A stretch of 36,200 bases of DNA from Actinomycetota bacterium (GCA_947489605.1 CANLEG010000007.1:1-36200); one strand, 5' to 3'; positions 16,461 through 27,751 are shown, counted from the stretch's first letter. The notes: a model not told the origin generated them from the sequence alone. Made by a program: numbers and translations.

Positions 16461-17387
16461 CTACTTTCGCTTCTTCTTCTTTTTGGAAGGCTGTTGGCGC
16501 TGTTTTGGCTGCTCTGCTCCTGGATCAATCTGGGTGGTTCCGGGTTCATCATCAATTGGAAGAGCGCCATTAGTTTTATTTTTTAATTCGCGCTTCTTCG
16601 CTAACTCTTCATACGCAGGTGAACCTGGTGTTGGGTTTCTTTTAATCACATAAAACTGTTGACCGAATGTCCACAAGTTTGTTGTTGACCAATAAATTAA
16701 AACTCCGACTGGAAAGTTAACGCCAGAGACTGCAAAAATTACTGGAAACACATAGAGCATAATTTTTTGTTGTTGCAACATCATATTGTTTGACGAGTCC
16801 ATCTTTGGCATTCCCTTAACCATTAACTGGCGTTGGGTGATGAAAGTTGTTGCGGACATGAAAATAATCAAAACGACTGTTACAAGTTTGGTTTGAGTAT
16901 TTGAATCACTACTTAAAAATGTATTTGAAAGATTTGCTCCAAAGAATTTGGCTTCTTGGGCAGATACCAGCAAATCACCTTTTAAAACTCCGTGGGATGT
17001 ATTTCGGGCAATACCATTTAGAACTGTGAAGAGTGCGAAGAAAATTGGGGCCTGCGCCAAGATTGGAAAACATGATGCCAAAGGATTTGTTTTATGCTCT
17101 TTGTAAAGCTTCATCATCTCTTCGGATTGCTTTTGGCGATCGTCCTTGTGCTTCTTCTGAATTTCCTTCATATGTGGCTGCAACGCAGTTAATGCGCGTT
17201 GGCTCTTAATCTGCTTAACAAATAGCGGAATTAAAATAATTCGAATAACAATAACCAAGCCGATAATTGAAAGGCTCCACTTAATACTTTCGTTTCCATC
17301 TTTACCAAAAACATAACCGAATAAAGAATGAAAAGTCACCATGACCCAGGAAACGGCGTAATACAAGGGGTTTAGGATAGATCCCAT
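16461..17387 (-). CDS. yidC: Membrane protein insertase YidC
   Basis: Inserts and folds membrane proteins, alone or with the Sec translocon. The 308 residues fit the short Gram-positive YidC/Oxa1 type. A first helix spans about 35-55, and the conserved LIPLFVKQIKSQRAL follows with the hydrophilic-groove arginine region. A cytoplasmic coiled segment (KEIQKKHKDDRQKQ) comes next, then CFPILAQAPIFFALF and three more helices. The C-terminus is highly basic (KKKKKRK), as in ribosome-binding YidC tails. The ATG overlaps the yidD stop by one base (TAATG). It is the central gene of the rpmH-rnpA-yidD-yidC-jag cluster. Confidence 0.96.
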   Translation of the reverse strand: MGSILNPLYYAVSWVMVTFHSLFGYVFGKDGNESIKWSLSIIGLVIVIRIILIPLFVKQIKSQRALTALQPHMKEIQKKHKDDRQKQSEEMMKLYKEHKTNPLASCFPILAQAPIFFALFTVLNGIARNTSHGVLKGDLLVSAQEAKFFGANLSNTFLSSDSNTQTKLVTVVLIIFMSATTFITQRQLMVKGMPKMDSSNNMMLQQQKIMLYVFPVIFAVSGVNFPVGVLIYWSTTNLWTFGQQFYVIKRNPTPGSPAYEELAKKRELKNKTNGALPIDDEPGTTQIDPGAEQPKQRQQPSKKKKKRK

Positions 17388-17650
17388 TAATTTGTCCCAT
17401 TCATTATTTTTACTGCTCTTTTTATTGGTTGGTTTGAACTCTTTGATAGAACGTAGTCAACGCCGCCATGTGACCATGGATTGCATCGAACCAATCGCCA
17501 GGCCGCCATTGCAATTCCTTTTGCGCCATATTCAGTGACCGCATCGGCTGCATATGTTGAGCAACTTGGGTAATACTTACAACGAGGAGCAAGCCCTGGT
17601 GAAATCCAAGTTTGGTAAATTTTTATTAAGCCCGCGAAGATTTTTCTCAC
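17387..17650 (-). CDS. yidD: Membrane protein insertion efficiency factor YidD
   Basis: A small membrane-associated protein (87 residues) that helps YidC-dependent insertion. The family pattern is clear: an amphipathic N-terminal helix ([15 protein letters not shown]), then [15 protein letters not shown] with its cysteines, and [17 protein letters not shown]. It starts at 17650, overlapping the rnpA stop by 4 bases, and its TAA overlaps the yidC ATG by one base. Both overlaps indicate coupled translation within the cluster. Confidence 0.95.
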   Translation of the reverse strand: MRKIFAGLIKIYQTWISPGLAPRCKYYPSCSTYAADAVTEYGAKGIAMAAWRLVRCNPWSHGGVDYVLSKSSNQPIKRAVKIMNGTN

Positions 17651-18006
17651 AAACCCACCGGCAATTTATTTAGGACTTTTGGCATTAGCTCGTTTAACTC
17701 GACTTCGTAATTTGGTTGAAGGCGAAGAACTCGAATCACTAATTTGCTGCCTGTTGGAATGTTAGAAATATGCGCAGCAATTAAGTGGCGCAATTGTCTT
17801 GAAACTCGATGACGGGAAACAGATCCGCCAACTGATTTATTTACAATCAGTCCAATTTTAGGCGCGTTGGTATCGCTGGTATTGGTCGGGGTAATTGAAT
17901 TTGTTTTTAGGTAGACCACAAGCGATAAAGAAGTTGCTCGGACTCCAGTTTTTGTAGTTAGAGCGAAATCTTTGCTTGTGCGCAACCGGTTCTTGGCTGG
18001 TAGCAC
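17647..18006 (-). CDS. rnpA: Ribonuclease P protein component
   Basis: The protein subunit of RNase P, which matures tRNA 5' ends with the M1 RNA. The GTG at 18006 gives [14 protein letters not shown], the canonical start. A TTG at 18018, directly after the rpmH stop, would add four residues and cannot be excluded. The hallmark RNR-type helix appears as [17 protein letters not shown] near residues 60-77, with the conserved arginines. About 119 residues is normal. It follows rpmH closely and overlaps yidD by 4 bases. Ribosomal protein L34 and RnpA are the ancient pair beside oriC. Confidence 0.92.
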   Translation of the reverse strand: MLPAKNRLRTSKDFALTTKTGVRATSLSLVVYLKTNSITPTNTSDTNAPKIGLIVNKSVGGSVSRHRVSRQLRHLIAAHISNIPTGSKLVIRVLRLQPNYEVELNELMPKVLNKLPVGL

Positions 18007-18018
18007 GGGTATCGGCAA

Positions 18019-18156
18019 TTATGCAGAGATGTTTGTGCGACCTTTAGCGCGGCGGCGAGCTAAAACTGCTCTTCCACCACGTGTTGCCATGCGAGCACGG
18101 AAGCCATGCTTTTTGGCACGCTTGCGAACGTTAGGTTGAAATGTGCGCTTTGACAT
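18019..18156 (-). CDS. rpmH: 50S ribosomal protein L34
   Basis: A 45-residue basic ribosomal protein. The translation begins [19 protein letters not shown] and continues with [21 protein letters not shown], an unmistakable L34. AGGAGA stands 5-6 nt before the ATG at 18156. It is the first gene of the leftward cluster and has a good promoter (TTGACC, 18-bp spacer, TAATCT) about 85 bp upstream. Confidence 0.98.
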   Translation of the reverse strand: MSKRTFQPNVRKRAKKHGFRARMATRGGRAVLARRRAKGRTNISA

Positions 18157-18241
18157 AAAACTCTCCTAATAAATTCGGGGATCTCTCCTGCAGGTTTTAC
18201 CCCGCCGGGTCACAACTACTCATAACTTTGATGAGGGCGCT

Positions 18242-18271
18242 AGATTACGGCTACCTGTTGATAAGGGTCAA
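18242..18271 (-). promoter_or_regulatory. Probable rpmH operon promoter
   Basis: On the minus strand TTGACC (18266-18271) is followed after 18 bp by TAATCT (18242-18247). This is the best -35/-10 pair in the gap and points at rpmH. Confidence 0.65.
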
Positions 18272-18352
18272 ACCCGTAGTGAACTCGTAGTTGATCAGTA
18301 GATAGGCCTAAACAGGCCAGCCTCAAGCAGAATTAAATTTGTGGATAACCAC

Positions 18353-18381
18353 TTGCAATTTCCCAGGAATGCCCCTACTTT
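18353..18381 (+). promoter_or_regulatory. Candidate dnaA promoter
   Basis: TTGCAA (18353-18358) is followed after 17 bp by TACTTT (18376-18381). It lies between DnaA boxes, so DnaA binding could modulate it. Confidence 0.4.
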
Positions 18382-18507
18382 CGCCCTCTATCCACAGAAA
18401 TTAGGGCTCAAAAGGCTCAAGTTTTACTTTAGACCACAGGTTGTGGATAACCCTGTGGATATGTCTAATTTTGGATATTTATGGTTTTAGGAAAGTTAGA
18501 GGTTCCG

Positions 18508-19911
18508 ATGGCGCTACTCGAGGTTGATGATCTGACCGCTCTTTGGGGGGCTGTGATTGCAGATGTTTCAATTGAATCTCCTCAACACCGCGCATTTCTA
18601 TCGTTAACAAAACCTCTTGGTTTAATTCAGGGTGAAGGTGGATCAAATTTATTGCTCTCTGCGCCAAATGCTTTCGCTAAAGATGTTCTAGAGACCAGAC
18701 TTCGTGCAATTTTAAATGAGGCTCTCTCTGCAAAACTTGATCAAAAAATTAATATTGCTGTGACCGTCGATGAATCTTTACAGAGTGATGTAGTTGAAGA
18801 TGTTGTCGAACCAATTGTTGAACAACTTCCTAAATCTGGAACTGGTCGAGATTCAAAATCAGCAATCACATCAGAGCCAACTCAATTAAACCCTCGTTAC
18901 ATTTTTGAAACTTTTGTTATCGGTGCATCGAATCGATTTGCCCACGCCGCCGCAGTGGCTGTTGCTGAAGCTCCAGCAAAGGCATACAACCCACTATTTA
19001 TTTATGGTGAGTCCGGGCTCGGAAAAACCCACTTATTACATGCTATTGGCGCATATGCCAAAGAGTTATATGGCAGCGTCCGGGTTAGATATGTTTCAAG
19101 CGAAGAGTTCACAAATGACTTCATTAACTCTATTCGTGACGACAAAGCTTCGGTTTTCCAACGCCGCTATCGTGATCTAGATGTGCTTCTGGTTGATGAT
19201 ATTCAGTTCTTAGAAAATAAAGAGCGAACTCAGGAAGAGTTCTTCCACACCTTCAACACTTTATACAACGCAAATAAGCAGATTGTTATTTCTAGTGACC
19301 GCCCACCAAAACAATTGACCACTTTGGAAGATCGTTTACGTAGTCGATTTGAATGGGGTTTGATTACAGATATTCAACCACCAGAATTAGAAACCCGTAT
19401 TGCGATTCTTCGCAAAAAAGCAGCTCAAGATAAATTGAATGCGCCGGATGATGTGTTGGAATATATTGGAAGTAAAATTTCTTCAAACATTCGCGAGCTT
19501 GAGGGTGCGTTAATTCGGGTAACTGCTTTCGCTTCTTTAAATCGCCAAGCTGTTGATTTAGGTTTAGCCGAAATTGTTTTAAAGGATTTAATTCCAGAAG
19601 CTGGCGGACCAGAAATCACAGCCACGACAATCATGGCCCAGACCGCGACCTACTTCAGCCTTACCTTGGATGACCTTTGCGGAACCTCTCGGTCCCGGGT
19701 TTTGGTAAATGCCCGGCAGATTGCAATGTATTTATGCCGCGAGCTAACCGAGCTCTCGTTGCCGAAAATCGGACAGACTTTTGGAGGGCGCGACCACACA
19801 ACTGTTATGCATGCAGATCGCAAGATCCGTCAGTTGATGGCTGAGCGCCGTTCAATTTATAACCAGGTCACCGAGTTGACTAACCGAATCAAATTGCAGG
19901 CTAGAAACTAG
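18508..19911 (+). CDS. dnaA: Chromosomal replication initiator DnaA
   Basis: The AAA+ initiator that binds DnaA boxes and opens oriC. The domain I-like region covers about the first 85 residues and a short acidic linker leads to the ATPase domain. Walker [10 protein letters not shown] is at 167-175, followed by Walker [10 protein letters not shown] and sensor residues in the [15 protein letters not shown] region. The C-terminal DNA-binding domain has [14 protein letters not shown] and the signature [11 protein letters not shown]. From the ATG at 18508 the protein has 467 residues. That ATG has AGAGG 5 nt upstream. An in-frame ATG at 18481 adds nine residues but lacks a ribosome-binding site. 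dnaN follows after a 308-bp gap with origin features. Confidence 0.97.
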   Translation: MALLEVDDLTALWGAVIADVSIESPQHRAFLSLTKPLGLIQGEGGSNLLLSAPNAFAKDVLETRLRAILNEALSAKLDQKINIAVTVDESLQSDVVEDVVEPIVEQLPKSGTGRDSKSAITSEPTQLNPRYIFETFVIGASNRFAHAAAVAVAEAPAKAYNPLFIYGESGLGKTHLLHAIGAYAKELYGSVRVRYVSSEEFTNDFINSIRDDKASVFQRRYRDLDVLLVDDIQFLENKERTQEEFFHTFNTLYNANKQIVISSDRPPKQLTTLEDRLRSRFEWGLITDIQPPELETRIAILRKKAAQDKLNAPDDVLEYIGSKISSNIRELEGALIRVTAFASLNRQAVDLGLAEIVLKDLIPEAGGPEITATTIMAQTATYFSLTLDDLCGTSRSRVLVNARQIAMYLCRELTELSLPKIGQTFGGRDHTTVMHADRKIRQLMAERRSIYNQVTELTNRIKLQARN

Positions 19912-19958
19912 TTACCTAAAAACTAATTACACACATTGTGCAGGCAGTTGCCCCCACC

Positions 19959-19980
19959 TTGGGGATAACTTGGGGATAAG
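19959..19980. repeat. Two 11-bp tandem units in oriC
   Basis: TTGGGGATAAC and TTGGGGATAAG are adjacent and differ only in the last base. Each contains a DnaA-box-like TGGGGATAA with one mismatch. Confidence 0.7.
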
Positions 19981-19993
19981 TGTGGAAAACTAA

Positions 19994-20023
19994 GGGTTTG
20001 GTTGGGGAAGGGGTGTCGGTGGG
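19994..20023 (+). other. G-quadruplex-capable tract in oriC
   Basis: Four G runs (GGG, GGGG, GGGG, GGG) separated by 7, 2 and 7 bases fit the G3N1-7 pattern on the plus strand. It lies between DnaA-box-like sites. Folding is untested. Confidence 0.5.
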
Positions 20024-20219
20024 ACAAGTTAGTTTTGGTTATCCACGGGATTCCCACAGCCATAAAGTAAAGGTTTTATGCGGGGCGACCAGGGGTTTTC
20101 TTGATTGTCCACAGATTTCAACTCTAGTTACTACGAATACTTATATTAAATAGAAAAGGTTGGGGACTGGCGAACCTGTGTGGGTTTGCTAACAGCCTCA
20201 TTGAGGGAAGGATAAGGGA

Positions 20220-21347
20220 ATGAAGTTTGTTGTCGAACGCGATCCGTTGATCGATGCTGTTAACTGGGTTGCCCGCAGCCTTTCATCCCGCCCTATCCAA
20301 ACAGCGCTGCTTGGAATCATGATTGATGTAACCGACTCAATTACCTTAACTGGCTCGGATTTAGAAACATCCACCAAAGCAATTATTAGCGCGGACATTG
20401 CAACTAAAGGAAAAGTTTTAGTTCCTGGAAGATTGTTAGCTGAGATTGCTAGATCTCTTCCCGCAAAACCCGTCACATTTACTTTAGATGGAACTCGAGT
20501 TTTAGTAACCGCAGGAAGTGCAAAATTTACCTTACCAACCCTTCCAGTAAACGAATACCCAAACTTACCAACCCTTCCACAAGCAGCCGGAGAAATCCCT
20601 GGTGATGTTTTTGCAAACGCGGTTAACCAAGTAGCGATTGCTGCCGGAAAAGATGATTCACTTCCAACACTCACAGGTGTTCATATTGAAATGAATAAAA
20701 ACGTTATTACTTTAGCCGCCACAGATAGATATCGGTTAGCAGTAAAAGAAATTAACTGGAACCCTAAAGATAAAAATCTAGAAGCTTCAACATTGCTTAG
20801 AGCTAGAACTTTAATTGACGCTGCAAAATCTTTAGCGGGTGGCGGGCAGATAACATTCGCGCTCTCACCAACAACATCAAATGAAAAGTTAGTTGGTTTT
20901 GTCTCTGAAGATAAAACAATGACATCAAGAACTTTAGATGGCAGCTTCCCACCCTTTAGACATTTATTACCAACTGAATCAACCGCCGAGGCAGTTATTG
21001 AAGTAGCACCATTTTTAGACTCAGTGCGACGAGTTGCGTTAGTAACAGATAAAACAGTCCCACTACGTTTGGTCTTTGGAAACAACACACTTCAATTAGA
21101 AGCTGGAACTGGTGAAGATGCTCAAGCCACCGAAGAGTTAAATATCAACTACACCGGTGAAGATATAAACATTGCATTTAATCCAACCTTTTTAACCGAT
21201 GGCCTACAAGCGATCAACGCACCATTTGTGCATATATCTTTCACCGGCGATAAGAAGCCTGCTGTTTTAACTGGAAAAACAGAGCCAAGTGGGGCAGCAA
21301 ACACCTCTTACAAGTATTTGCTAATGCCAATGCGTTACACCTCTTAA
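20220..21347 (+). CDS. dnaN: DNA polymerase III beta sliding clamp
   Basis: A ring-shaped processivity factor that tethers the replicative polymerase to DNA. The 375 residues show the three repeated clamp domains. The family-typical start is MKFVVERDPLIDAVNWVARSLSSRP, VHIEMNKNVITLAATDRYRLAV lies near residue 155, and the C-terminus YKYLLMPMR contributes to the peptide-binding pocket. AAGGATAAGG upstream of the ATG is a good ribosome-binding site. recF follows after 31 bases, so dnaN and recF are probably one transcript. Confidence 0.97.
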   Translation: MKFVVERDPLIDAVNWVARSLSSRPIQTALLGIMIDVTDSITLTGSDLETSTKAIISADIATKGKVLVPGRLLAEIARSLPAKPVTFTLDGTRVLVTAGSAKFTLPTLPVNEYPNLPTLPQAAGEIPGDVFANAVNQVAIAAGKDDSLPTLTGVHIEMNKNVITLAATDRYRLAVKEINWNPKDKNLEASTLLRARTLIDAAKSLAGGGQITFALSPTTSNEKLVGFVSEDKTMTSRTLDGSFPPFRHLLPTESTAEAVIEVAPFLDSVRRVALVTDKTVPLRLVFGNNTLQLEAGTGEDAQATEELNINYTGEDINIAFNPTFLTDGLQAINAPFVHISFTGDKKPAVLTGKTEPSGAANTSYKYLLMPMRYTS

Positions 21348-21378
21348 TTATTAACTAGTCACTTAGGCAACTTACAAA

Positions 21379-22488
21379 GTGTTTATTTCAAACCTTTCAC
21401 TAACCACCTTCAGGTCTTACAAAAACCTAGAATTAGAATTAACTCCCGGAATCTCAATTTTTATTGGTCGGAACGGTGAAGGCAAAACAAACATAGTCGA
21501 ATCAATTCTTTATCTATCTTTTCTATCATCCCATAGAGTTTCTAGCGATCAACCCTTAGTTCAACTTGGGAGCACAGCCGCTTACATCAGAGCTAAAACT
21601 CAATTACCAGACCGAGAAGTTTTGGTTGAGCTAGAAATAAATAGCGAGAAGACCAACCGAGCTCGCATAAACCAGAACCCAGTCCGCAGCCAGAAAGAAA
21701 TATTTGGCATTGTGCAGGCAATTTATTTCTCCCCTGAAGACCTCGACCTAGTTCGCGGTGATCCAAGTGAACGAAGAAAATTTATCGACCAACTTTTAAT
21801 TTTGCGCTCTCCAAGATTAGCCGGCGTGATTTCTGATTACGAAAGAGCGGTTCGCCAAAGAAATTCATTATTAAAATCTCGAGCAGGAACGGAATCTTTG
21901 GCGGCCTGGGACGAACAAGTGGCAAATTTTGGTGGCGAGATTATTGCGGCCAGGTTGCAAGCACTTAAAGATTTCGAACCTATTTTCCAAGAAATTTACC
22001 GAGAGATATCGTCAGAGAAACCAGCATTTATCACTTATAAATCCAGTATTGAAGATCCAACTTTAAACCCAGCCGACAACACACTTAAGATCTTAGAACG
22101 TATGAAAATAACCCGGGCCGCTGAAATGGAACGTGGGCTAACACTTACTGGGCCACACCGCGATGACCTACTTTTAAATCTCGGAGATCACTTAGTCAAA
22201 GGTTATGCCAGTCATGGCGAATCTTGGTCGGTCGCGTTAAGTTTAAAATTAGCCACTTATAAATTATTAGTAAAAGATGGTTTAAAACCAATATTAATTT
22301 TAGATGATGTTTTTTCTGAGCTAGATGAAGAGCGCAGAATTCATTTGATTAAGCTAGCGAATTCTGCCGAGCAAACATTTATTACAGTGGCAGTAGAAAA
22401 CGATCTACCAAAAGAGTTGTCAGGCAATCGATTCCTTGTTAAATCCGGACAAGTTAATAAAATTTCTAAACTATCGGAAGTAAATTAA
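21379..22488 (+). CDS. recF: DNA replication and repair protein RecF
   Basis: An SMC-like ATPase that loads RecA at gaps together with RecO and RecR. The 369 residues have Walker A GRNGEGKTN near 30-38, the ABC signature LTGPHRDDL near 255 and Walker B ILILDDVFSELDEERR near 312. Early FRSYKN is typical of RecF. It starts with GTG at 21379 and has no visible Shine-Dalgarno, so translation may depend on dnaN readthrough. Its TAA is directly followed by the ATG of the DUF721 gene. Confidence 0.96.
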   Translation: MFISNLSLTTFRSYKNLELELTPGISIFIGRNGEGKTNIVESILYLSFLSSHRVSSDQPLVQLGSTAAYIRAKTQLPDREVLVELEINSEKTNRARINQNPVRSQKEIFGIVQAIYFSPEDLDLVRGDPSERRKFIDQLLILRSPRLAGVISDYERAVRQRNSLLKSRAGTESLAAWDEQVANFGGEIIAARLQALKDFEPIFQEIYREISSEKPAFITYKSSIEDPTLNPADNTLKILERMKITRAAEMERGLTLTGPHRDDLLLNLGDHLVKGYASHGESWSVALSLKLATYKLLVKDGLKPILILDDVFSELDEERRIHLIKLANSAEQTFITVAVENDLPKELSGNRFLVKSGQVNKISKLSEVN

Positions 22489-22950
22489 ATGGCACGAGAT
22501 TTAGCACGAGAGCTGTACCGCTCTTTTCGTAACCAAGCAAAGAGAAATAGAAACAGTAGTGTCAATGGCGAAGCGGCAGTGCGAAGCCAAATTGGAGATC
22601 CACAACAAATTGGTTCAGTTTTTGATGAATTAATCATTTCCCGAGATTGGCGACAAGGATTAGCAGAAGGAAATATTTTTTCAGATTGGGAAAAAATTGT
22701 TGGATCAGAAATTGCCACGCATTCAACACCAATCTCATTAGTTGATGGCAGATTAACAATTCAAACATCGTCAACAGCATGGGCGACGCAGTTAAATATT
22801 ATTTCCACTGAACTTTTAAAAACTATTAGCAATTCCGCACCAGGTGCGTTGGTAGAGGTTCTGGTTTTCATCGGGCCACATGCCCCAAATTGGAAGAAGG
22901 GGCTGCGGACAATTCGTGGTGCCAGAGGGCCCAGAGACACTTACGGCTGA
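22489..22950 (+). CDS. DUF721 (DciA-like) protein
   Basis: A 153-residue protein at the position of mycobacterial Rv0004, between recF and gyrB. The conserved DUF721 core is seen as FSDWEKIVGSEIATHSTPISLVDGRLTIQTSSTAWATQLN, about residues 64-103. DUF721 members include DciA, which in many bacteria lacking DnaC/DnaI helps load the replicative helicase. The location in the replication operon agrees with that. A basic N-terminal stretch (FRNQAKRNRN) could contact DNA. The ATG directly abuts the recF stop. Assignment of DciA function is inferred from the family. Confidence 0.85.
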   Translation: MARDLARELYRSFRNQAKRNRNSSVNGEAAVRSQIGDPQQIGSVFDELIISRDWRQGLAEGNIFSDWEKIVGSEIATHSTPISLVDGRLTIQTSSTAWATQLNIISTELLKTISNSAPGALVEVLVFIGPHAPNWKKGLRTIRGARGPRDTYG

Positions 22951-23158
22951 GCGTAAAATTAAACCCACGCAGTAACCACCTACAACTTCCACGATTTAAC
23001 CCTTCTAACCCACCGCACAAGCCGCTTTTGCGGTAGTTCGCTACGGGTTTACGGACTAGGATTACGGCATTGAATTAACAAAAACCGTCGAGGTTCGCCC
23101 TTAAAGGTTTTAAGCAGGTTTTCTCGCGAGAATTTTGAGTTTTGATAGGAGGTGCTAA
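22951..23158. promoter_or_regulatory. gyrB upstream region with palindrome
   Basis: This 208-bp gap contains no gene. It holds a small hairpin (CCGC-TTTT-GCGG, 23022-23033), a perfect 12-bp palindrome TTCTCGCGAGAA (23121-23132) and a full Shine-Dalgarno AGGAGG 7 nt before the TTG start of gyrB. A clear -35/-10 pair was not found. The gap is large for this compact region, so supercoiling-sensitive control of gyrBA is plausible. Confidence 0.5.
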
Positions 23159-25114
<1,956 letters not shown>

Positions 25115-25124
25115 GTGGCTACAA

Positions 25125-27599
25125 ATGGCTGAAAATATGAATCCGGATAAAACTGCGGCACACGACCGAATTGAATCTGTTGATCTTCAAGTCGAGATGG
25201 CGCGCTCTTATTTAGATTATGCAATGTCGGTAATTGTTGGTCGCGCACTTCCAGATATTCGCGATGGTTTGAAACCAGTTCACCGCAGAGTTTTATATGC
25301 AATGTACGACGCGGGATATCGACCAGATAAGGGTTATTATAAATCTTCTCGCATCGTCGGTGATGTTATGGGTAATTACCATCCACACGGTGATACCGCT
25401 ATTTATGACGCGGTAGTTCGGCTCGCACAATTTTGGTCACTTCGTTATCCACTAATTGATGGAAACGGAAACTTCGGTTCACCAGGAAATGATCCAGCCG
25501 CAGCAATGCGTTATACCGAAGCCCGACTTGCACCTCTTGCTATGGAAATGATGCGAGATATTGACGAAGACACAGTTAATTTCATTCCAAACTATGACGG
25601 CAGATCTCAAGAACCAACCGTTCTACCAAGTCGCTTCCCAAATCTTCTGGTTAATGGCAGCGCTGGTATCGCCGTTGGTATGGCTACAAATATTCCACCA
25701 CATAATTTGAATGAAGTTGTAGAAGGTGTTGTTTGGTCTCTTGAAAACCCAGATGCAGATCCCAAAGATTTACTAGAGAAACTTCTAACCATTGTTAAAG
25801 GACCAGATTTCCCAACTAAAGCGCTAATAGTTGGACGGCAGGGAATTGAAGATGCCTACCGAACCGGCCGTGGCTCAATAATTATGCGCGCTGTAGTTGA
25901 AGTTGAAGAAATAAATAAGCGCACTTGTTTAGTAGTAACTGAACTGCCGTATCAAGTTAACCCAGACAACCTAGCTCTCAAAATTGCTGAACTTGTTAAA
26001 GATGGCCGCATCAAAGGCATCGCGGATGTTCGCGACGAAGGTAACGAGCGGTTAGGCCAGAGGCTAGTAATCGTTCTAAGAAATGATGCAATTCCAAAGG
26101 TAATTTTAAATAACCTTTACAAACACACCCAATTACAAGATTCATTCGGCGCAAATATGCTCGCGTTGGTAGATGGAGTTCCTAGAACACTTCGCATCGA
26201 TGAATTCATTCGTTATTACATCGAACACCAAGTTGAAGTTATTGTTCGCCGCACCAAATACAGATTGCACGAACGCGAAAAACGCGCACACATACTTCGC
26301 GGCTATTTAAAAGCACTGGACGCATTAGATGCAGTTATCGCATTAATTCGCGCATCACGGACCCCAGAAGAAGCTCGCACCGGATTGATGAAACTTTTGG
26401 AAGTAGACGAGATCCAAGCAAATGCAATTTTGGATATGCAATTACGAAGAATTGCTGCACTTGAACGACAGAAAATCAATGATGAGTATGAAGGCTTAAT
26501 GGCTGAAATCATTGAACTAAATAGCATCCTTGCCTCTGAAGTGAAGCAGCGCGAAATAATTAAAACCGAACTACAAGAACTAACAGCGAAATATGGCAAC
26601 GAACGTCGCACCCAAATCATTTCCGGGGACACCGATTTATCAGTCGAAGATTTAATTCCAGATCAAAGTGTTGTTGTAACAATTACAAAAACTGGGTACT
26701 CCAAGCGCACAAAAGCTGATTTATATCGATCACAACGTCGCGGTGGTAAAGGCGTTAAGGGAGCGGCGTTAAAGCAAGACGATCTTGTTGAACACTTCTT
26801 TGTTGCTTCAACTCACGATTGGCTTTTATTCTTTACAAACAAGGGTCGCATTTATCGCGCAAAAGTTCACGAACTTCCTGATGCTGGCCGAGATGCTAGA
26901 GGACAACATGTTGCAAATCTCTTGGCATTTAAACCAGATGAAACTATTGCTCAGGTAATTGCAATTTCTGATTACAACTCCCATCCATTCTTAGCTATCG
27001 CAACTCGCGGCGGCATTGTTAAGAAATCGCCATTGGTTGAGTACGACTCACCCCGTGCTGGTGGATTGATTGCAATAAACCTTAAAGAGAACGATGAATT
27101 AGTTTCTGCAGCGCTAGTCAGCGAGAAAGATGAAATACTTCTAGTATCTAAAAATGGAATGTCGCTTCGCTTTGGCGCAAATGAAGAATCTATTCGCGCA
27201 ATGGGACGTTCGACCAGTGGAGTTATCGGAATGAAATTCCGCAGCAAAGATCAATTATTAACAATGGCGGCAATCACTGAAATCTCCGCACCAAAGTTTG
27301 TTTTAACTGCAACAGATGGTGGCTATGCAAAACGAACACCACTAGATGAATACCGACCACAAGGTCGCGGCGGTCTCGGAGTTAAAGCAGCGAAGATCGA
27401 TGAAGATTCTCGTGGCGTTTTAGTTGGTGCAATGATTGTTGAGGCAAGTGATGAGATTCTTGCAATTACATCGGGTGGAGTTGTAATTAGAACTGCGTGT
27501 TCTGAAATCCGTGAAACCAGCCGCGACACCCTCGGAGTCAGATTAGTAAATCTCGACGACGGAATTTCAGTGGTATCAATTACGCAGGTTAAAGAGTAA
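25125..27599 (+). CDS. gyrA: DNA gyrase subunit A
   Basis: The breakage-reunion subunit of gyrase. From the ATG at 25125 it has 824 residues. The catalytic tyrosine is Tyr130 ([10 protein letters not shown]). The quinolone-determining region reads [10 protein letters not shown] with Thr91 at the E. coli Ser83 position, an uncommon but natural variant (also wild type in Pseudomonas aeruginosa). The C-terminal beta-pinwheel carries the GyrA box QRRGGKG, needed for negative supercoiling. AGGTGG lies a few bases before the ATG. The frame stays open further upstream within gyrB, but that part is not gyrase-like. The DUF3566 gene usually following gyrA in mycobacteria is absent. Confidence 0.98.
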   Translation: MAENMNPDKTAAHDRIESVDLQVEMARSYLDYAMSVIVGRALPDIRDGLKPVHRRVLYAMYDAGYRPDKGYYKSSRIVGDVMGNYHPHGDTAIYDAVVRLAQFWSLRYPLIDGNGNFGSPGNDPAAAMRYTEARLAPLAMEMMRDIDEDTVNFIPNYDGRSQEPTVLPSRFPNLLVNGSAGIAVGMATNIPPHNLNEVVEGVVWSLENPDADPKDLLEKLLTIVKGPDFPTKALIVGRQGIEDAYRTGRGSIIMRAVVEVEEINKRTCLVVTELPYQVNPDNLALKIAELVKDGRIKGIADVRDEGNERLGQRLVIVLRNDAIPKVILNNLYKHTQLQDSFGANMLALVDGVPRTLRIDEFIRYYIEHQVEVIVRRTKYRLHEREKRAHILRGYLKALDALDAVIALIRASRTPEEARTGLMKLLEVDEIQANAILDMQLRRIAALERQKINDEYEGLMAEIIELNSILASEVKQREIIKTELQELTAKYGNERRTQIISGDTDLSVEDLIPDQSVVVTITKTGYSKRTKADLYRSQRRGGKGVKGAALKQDDLVEHFFVASTHDWLLFFTNKGRIYRAKVHELPDAGRDARGQHVANLLAFKPDETIAQVIAISDYNSHPFLAIATRGGIVKKSPLVEYDSPRAGGLIAINLKENDELVSAALVSEKDEILLVSKNGMSLRFGANEESIRAMGRSTSGVIGMKFRSKDQLLTMAAITEISAPKFVLTATDGGYAKRTPLDEYRPQGRGGLGVKAAKIDEDSRGVLVGAMIVEASDEILAITSGGVVIRTACSEIRETSRDTLGVRLVNLDDGISVVSITQVKE

Positions 27600-27621
27600 T
27601 TTCAGCTAGAAATTAGGGCTT

Positions 27622-27650
27622 TTGGTTCAGGCTTTAAAGTCGGGTAGCCT
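27622..27650 (+). promoter_or_regulatory. Candidate tRNA-Ile promoter
   Basis: TTGGTT (27622-27627) and TAGCCT (27645-27650) are separated by 17 bp. The tRNA begins 24 nt after the -10 box. TAGCCT is the same -10 form seen at several leaderless candidates. Confidence 0.45.
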
Positions 27651-27673
27651 TCAGCAGTTAAATTATCGCGTTT

Positions 27674-27751
27674 GGGCCTTTAGCTCAGCTTGGTTAGAGC
27701 GCTTCCCTGATAAGGAAGAGGTCAGTGGTTCAAGTCCACTAAGGCCCACCA
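27674..27751 (+). tRNA. tRNA-Ile (anticodon GAT)
   Basis: The acceptor stem GGGCCTT pairs perfectly with AAGGCCC. The D arm (GCTC...GAGC), anticodon stem CTTCC/GGAAG with loop CTGATAA, and T arm AGTGG-TTCAAGT-CCACT are all present. A CCA end is encoded at 27749-27751. Confidence 0.98.

Larger units (their letters stand above)
18157..18480. other. rpmH-dnaA intergenic region with DnaA boxes
   Basis: This 324-bp gap separates divergent rpmH and dnaA. On the minus strand it has two perfect DnaA boxes (TTATCCACA) at 18340-18348 and 18442-18450 and a one-mismatch box at 18454-18462. A one-mismatch box CTATCCACA lies on the plus strand at 18388-18396. It also holds the rpmH promoter and a candidate dnaA promoter. 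The boxes next to dnaA suggest autoregulation and possibly a part in origin function. Confidence 0.8.
19912..20219. other. oriC: Probable oriC core: dnaA-dnaN intergenic region
   Basis: This 308-bp gap is where oriC lies in well-studied actinobacteria. A perfect actinobacterial box TTGTCCACA is at 20105-20113. One-mismatch forms of TTATCCACA are TTATCCACG (20039-20047) and, on the minus strand, sites at 19960-19968, 19971-19979 and 19981-19989. An AT-rich stretch at 20135-20157 (TACTTATATTAAATAG) could be the unwinding element. TATATT at 20142-20147 might also be a dnaN -10. A G-rich tract lies at 19994-20023. AAGGATAAGG precedes the dnaN start. Gene strand switches around this point agree with bidirectional replication. 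Confidence 0.75.

Noticed and set aside
18074-18081. CACGTG in rpmH as a third parS
   Set aside because: Only the central six bases match; the flanks do not fit the 16-bp parS consensus and the codons are dictated by L34.
20198-20674. Minus-strand frame of 158 codons
   Set aside because: It is antisense to dnaN; the composition is a mirror of the real gene and no domain is visible.
25395-25415. Thr at the E. coli GyrA Ser83 position as a quinolone-resistance mutation
   Set aside because: Thr is the wild-type residue in some bacteria, such as Pseudomonas aeruginosa, and Asp at the Asp87 position is kept. Natural variation is more likely.
27629-27650. AGGCT...AGCCT inverted repeat after gyrA as a terminator
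   Set aside because: The stem is 5 bp with a long loop and no T-run, and the right arm coincides with a better tRNA promoter -10.
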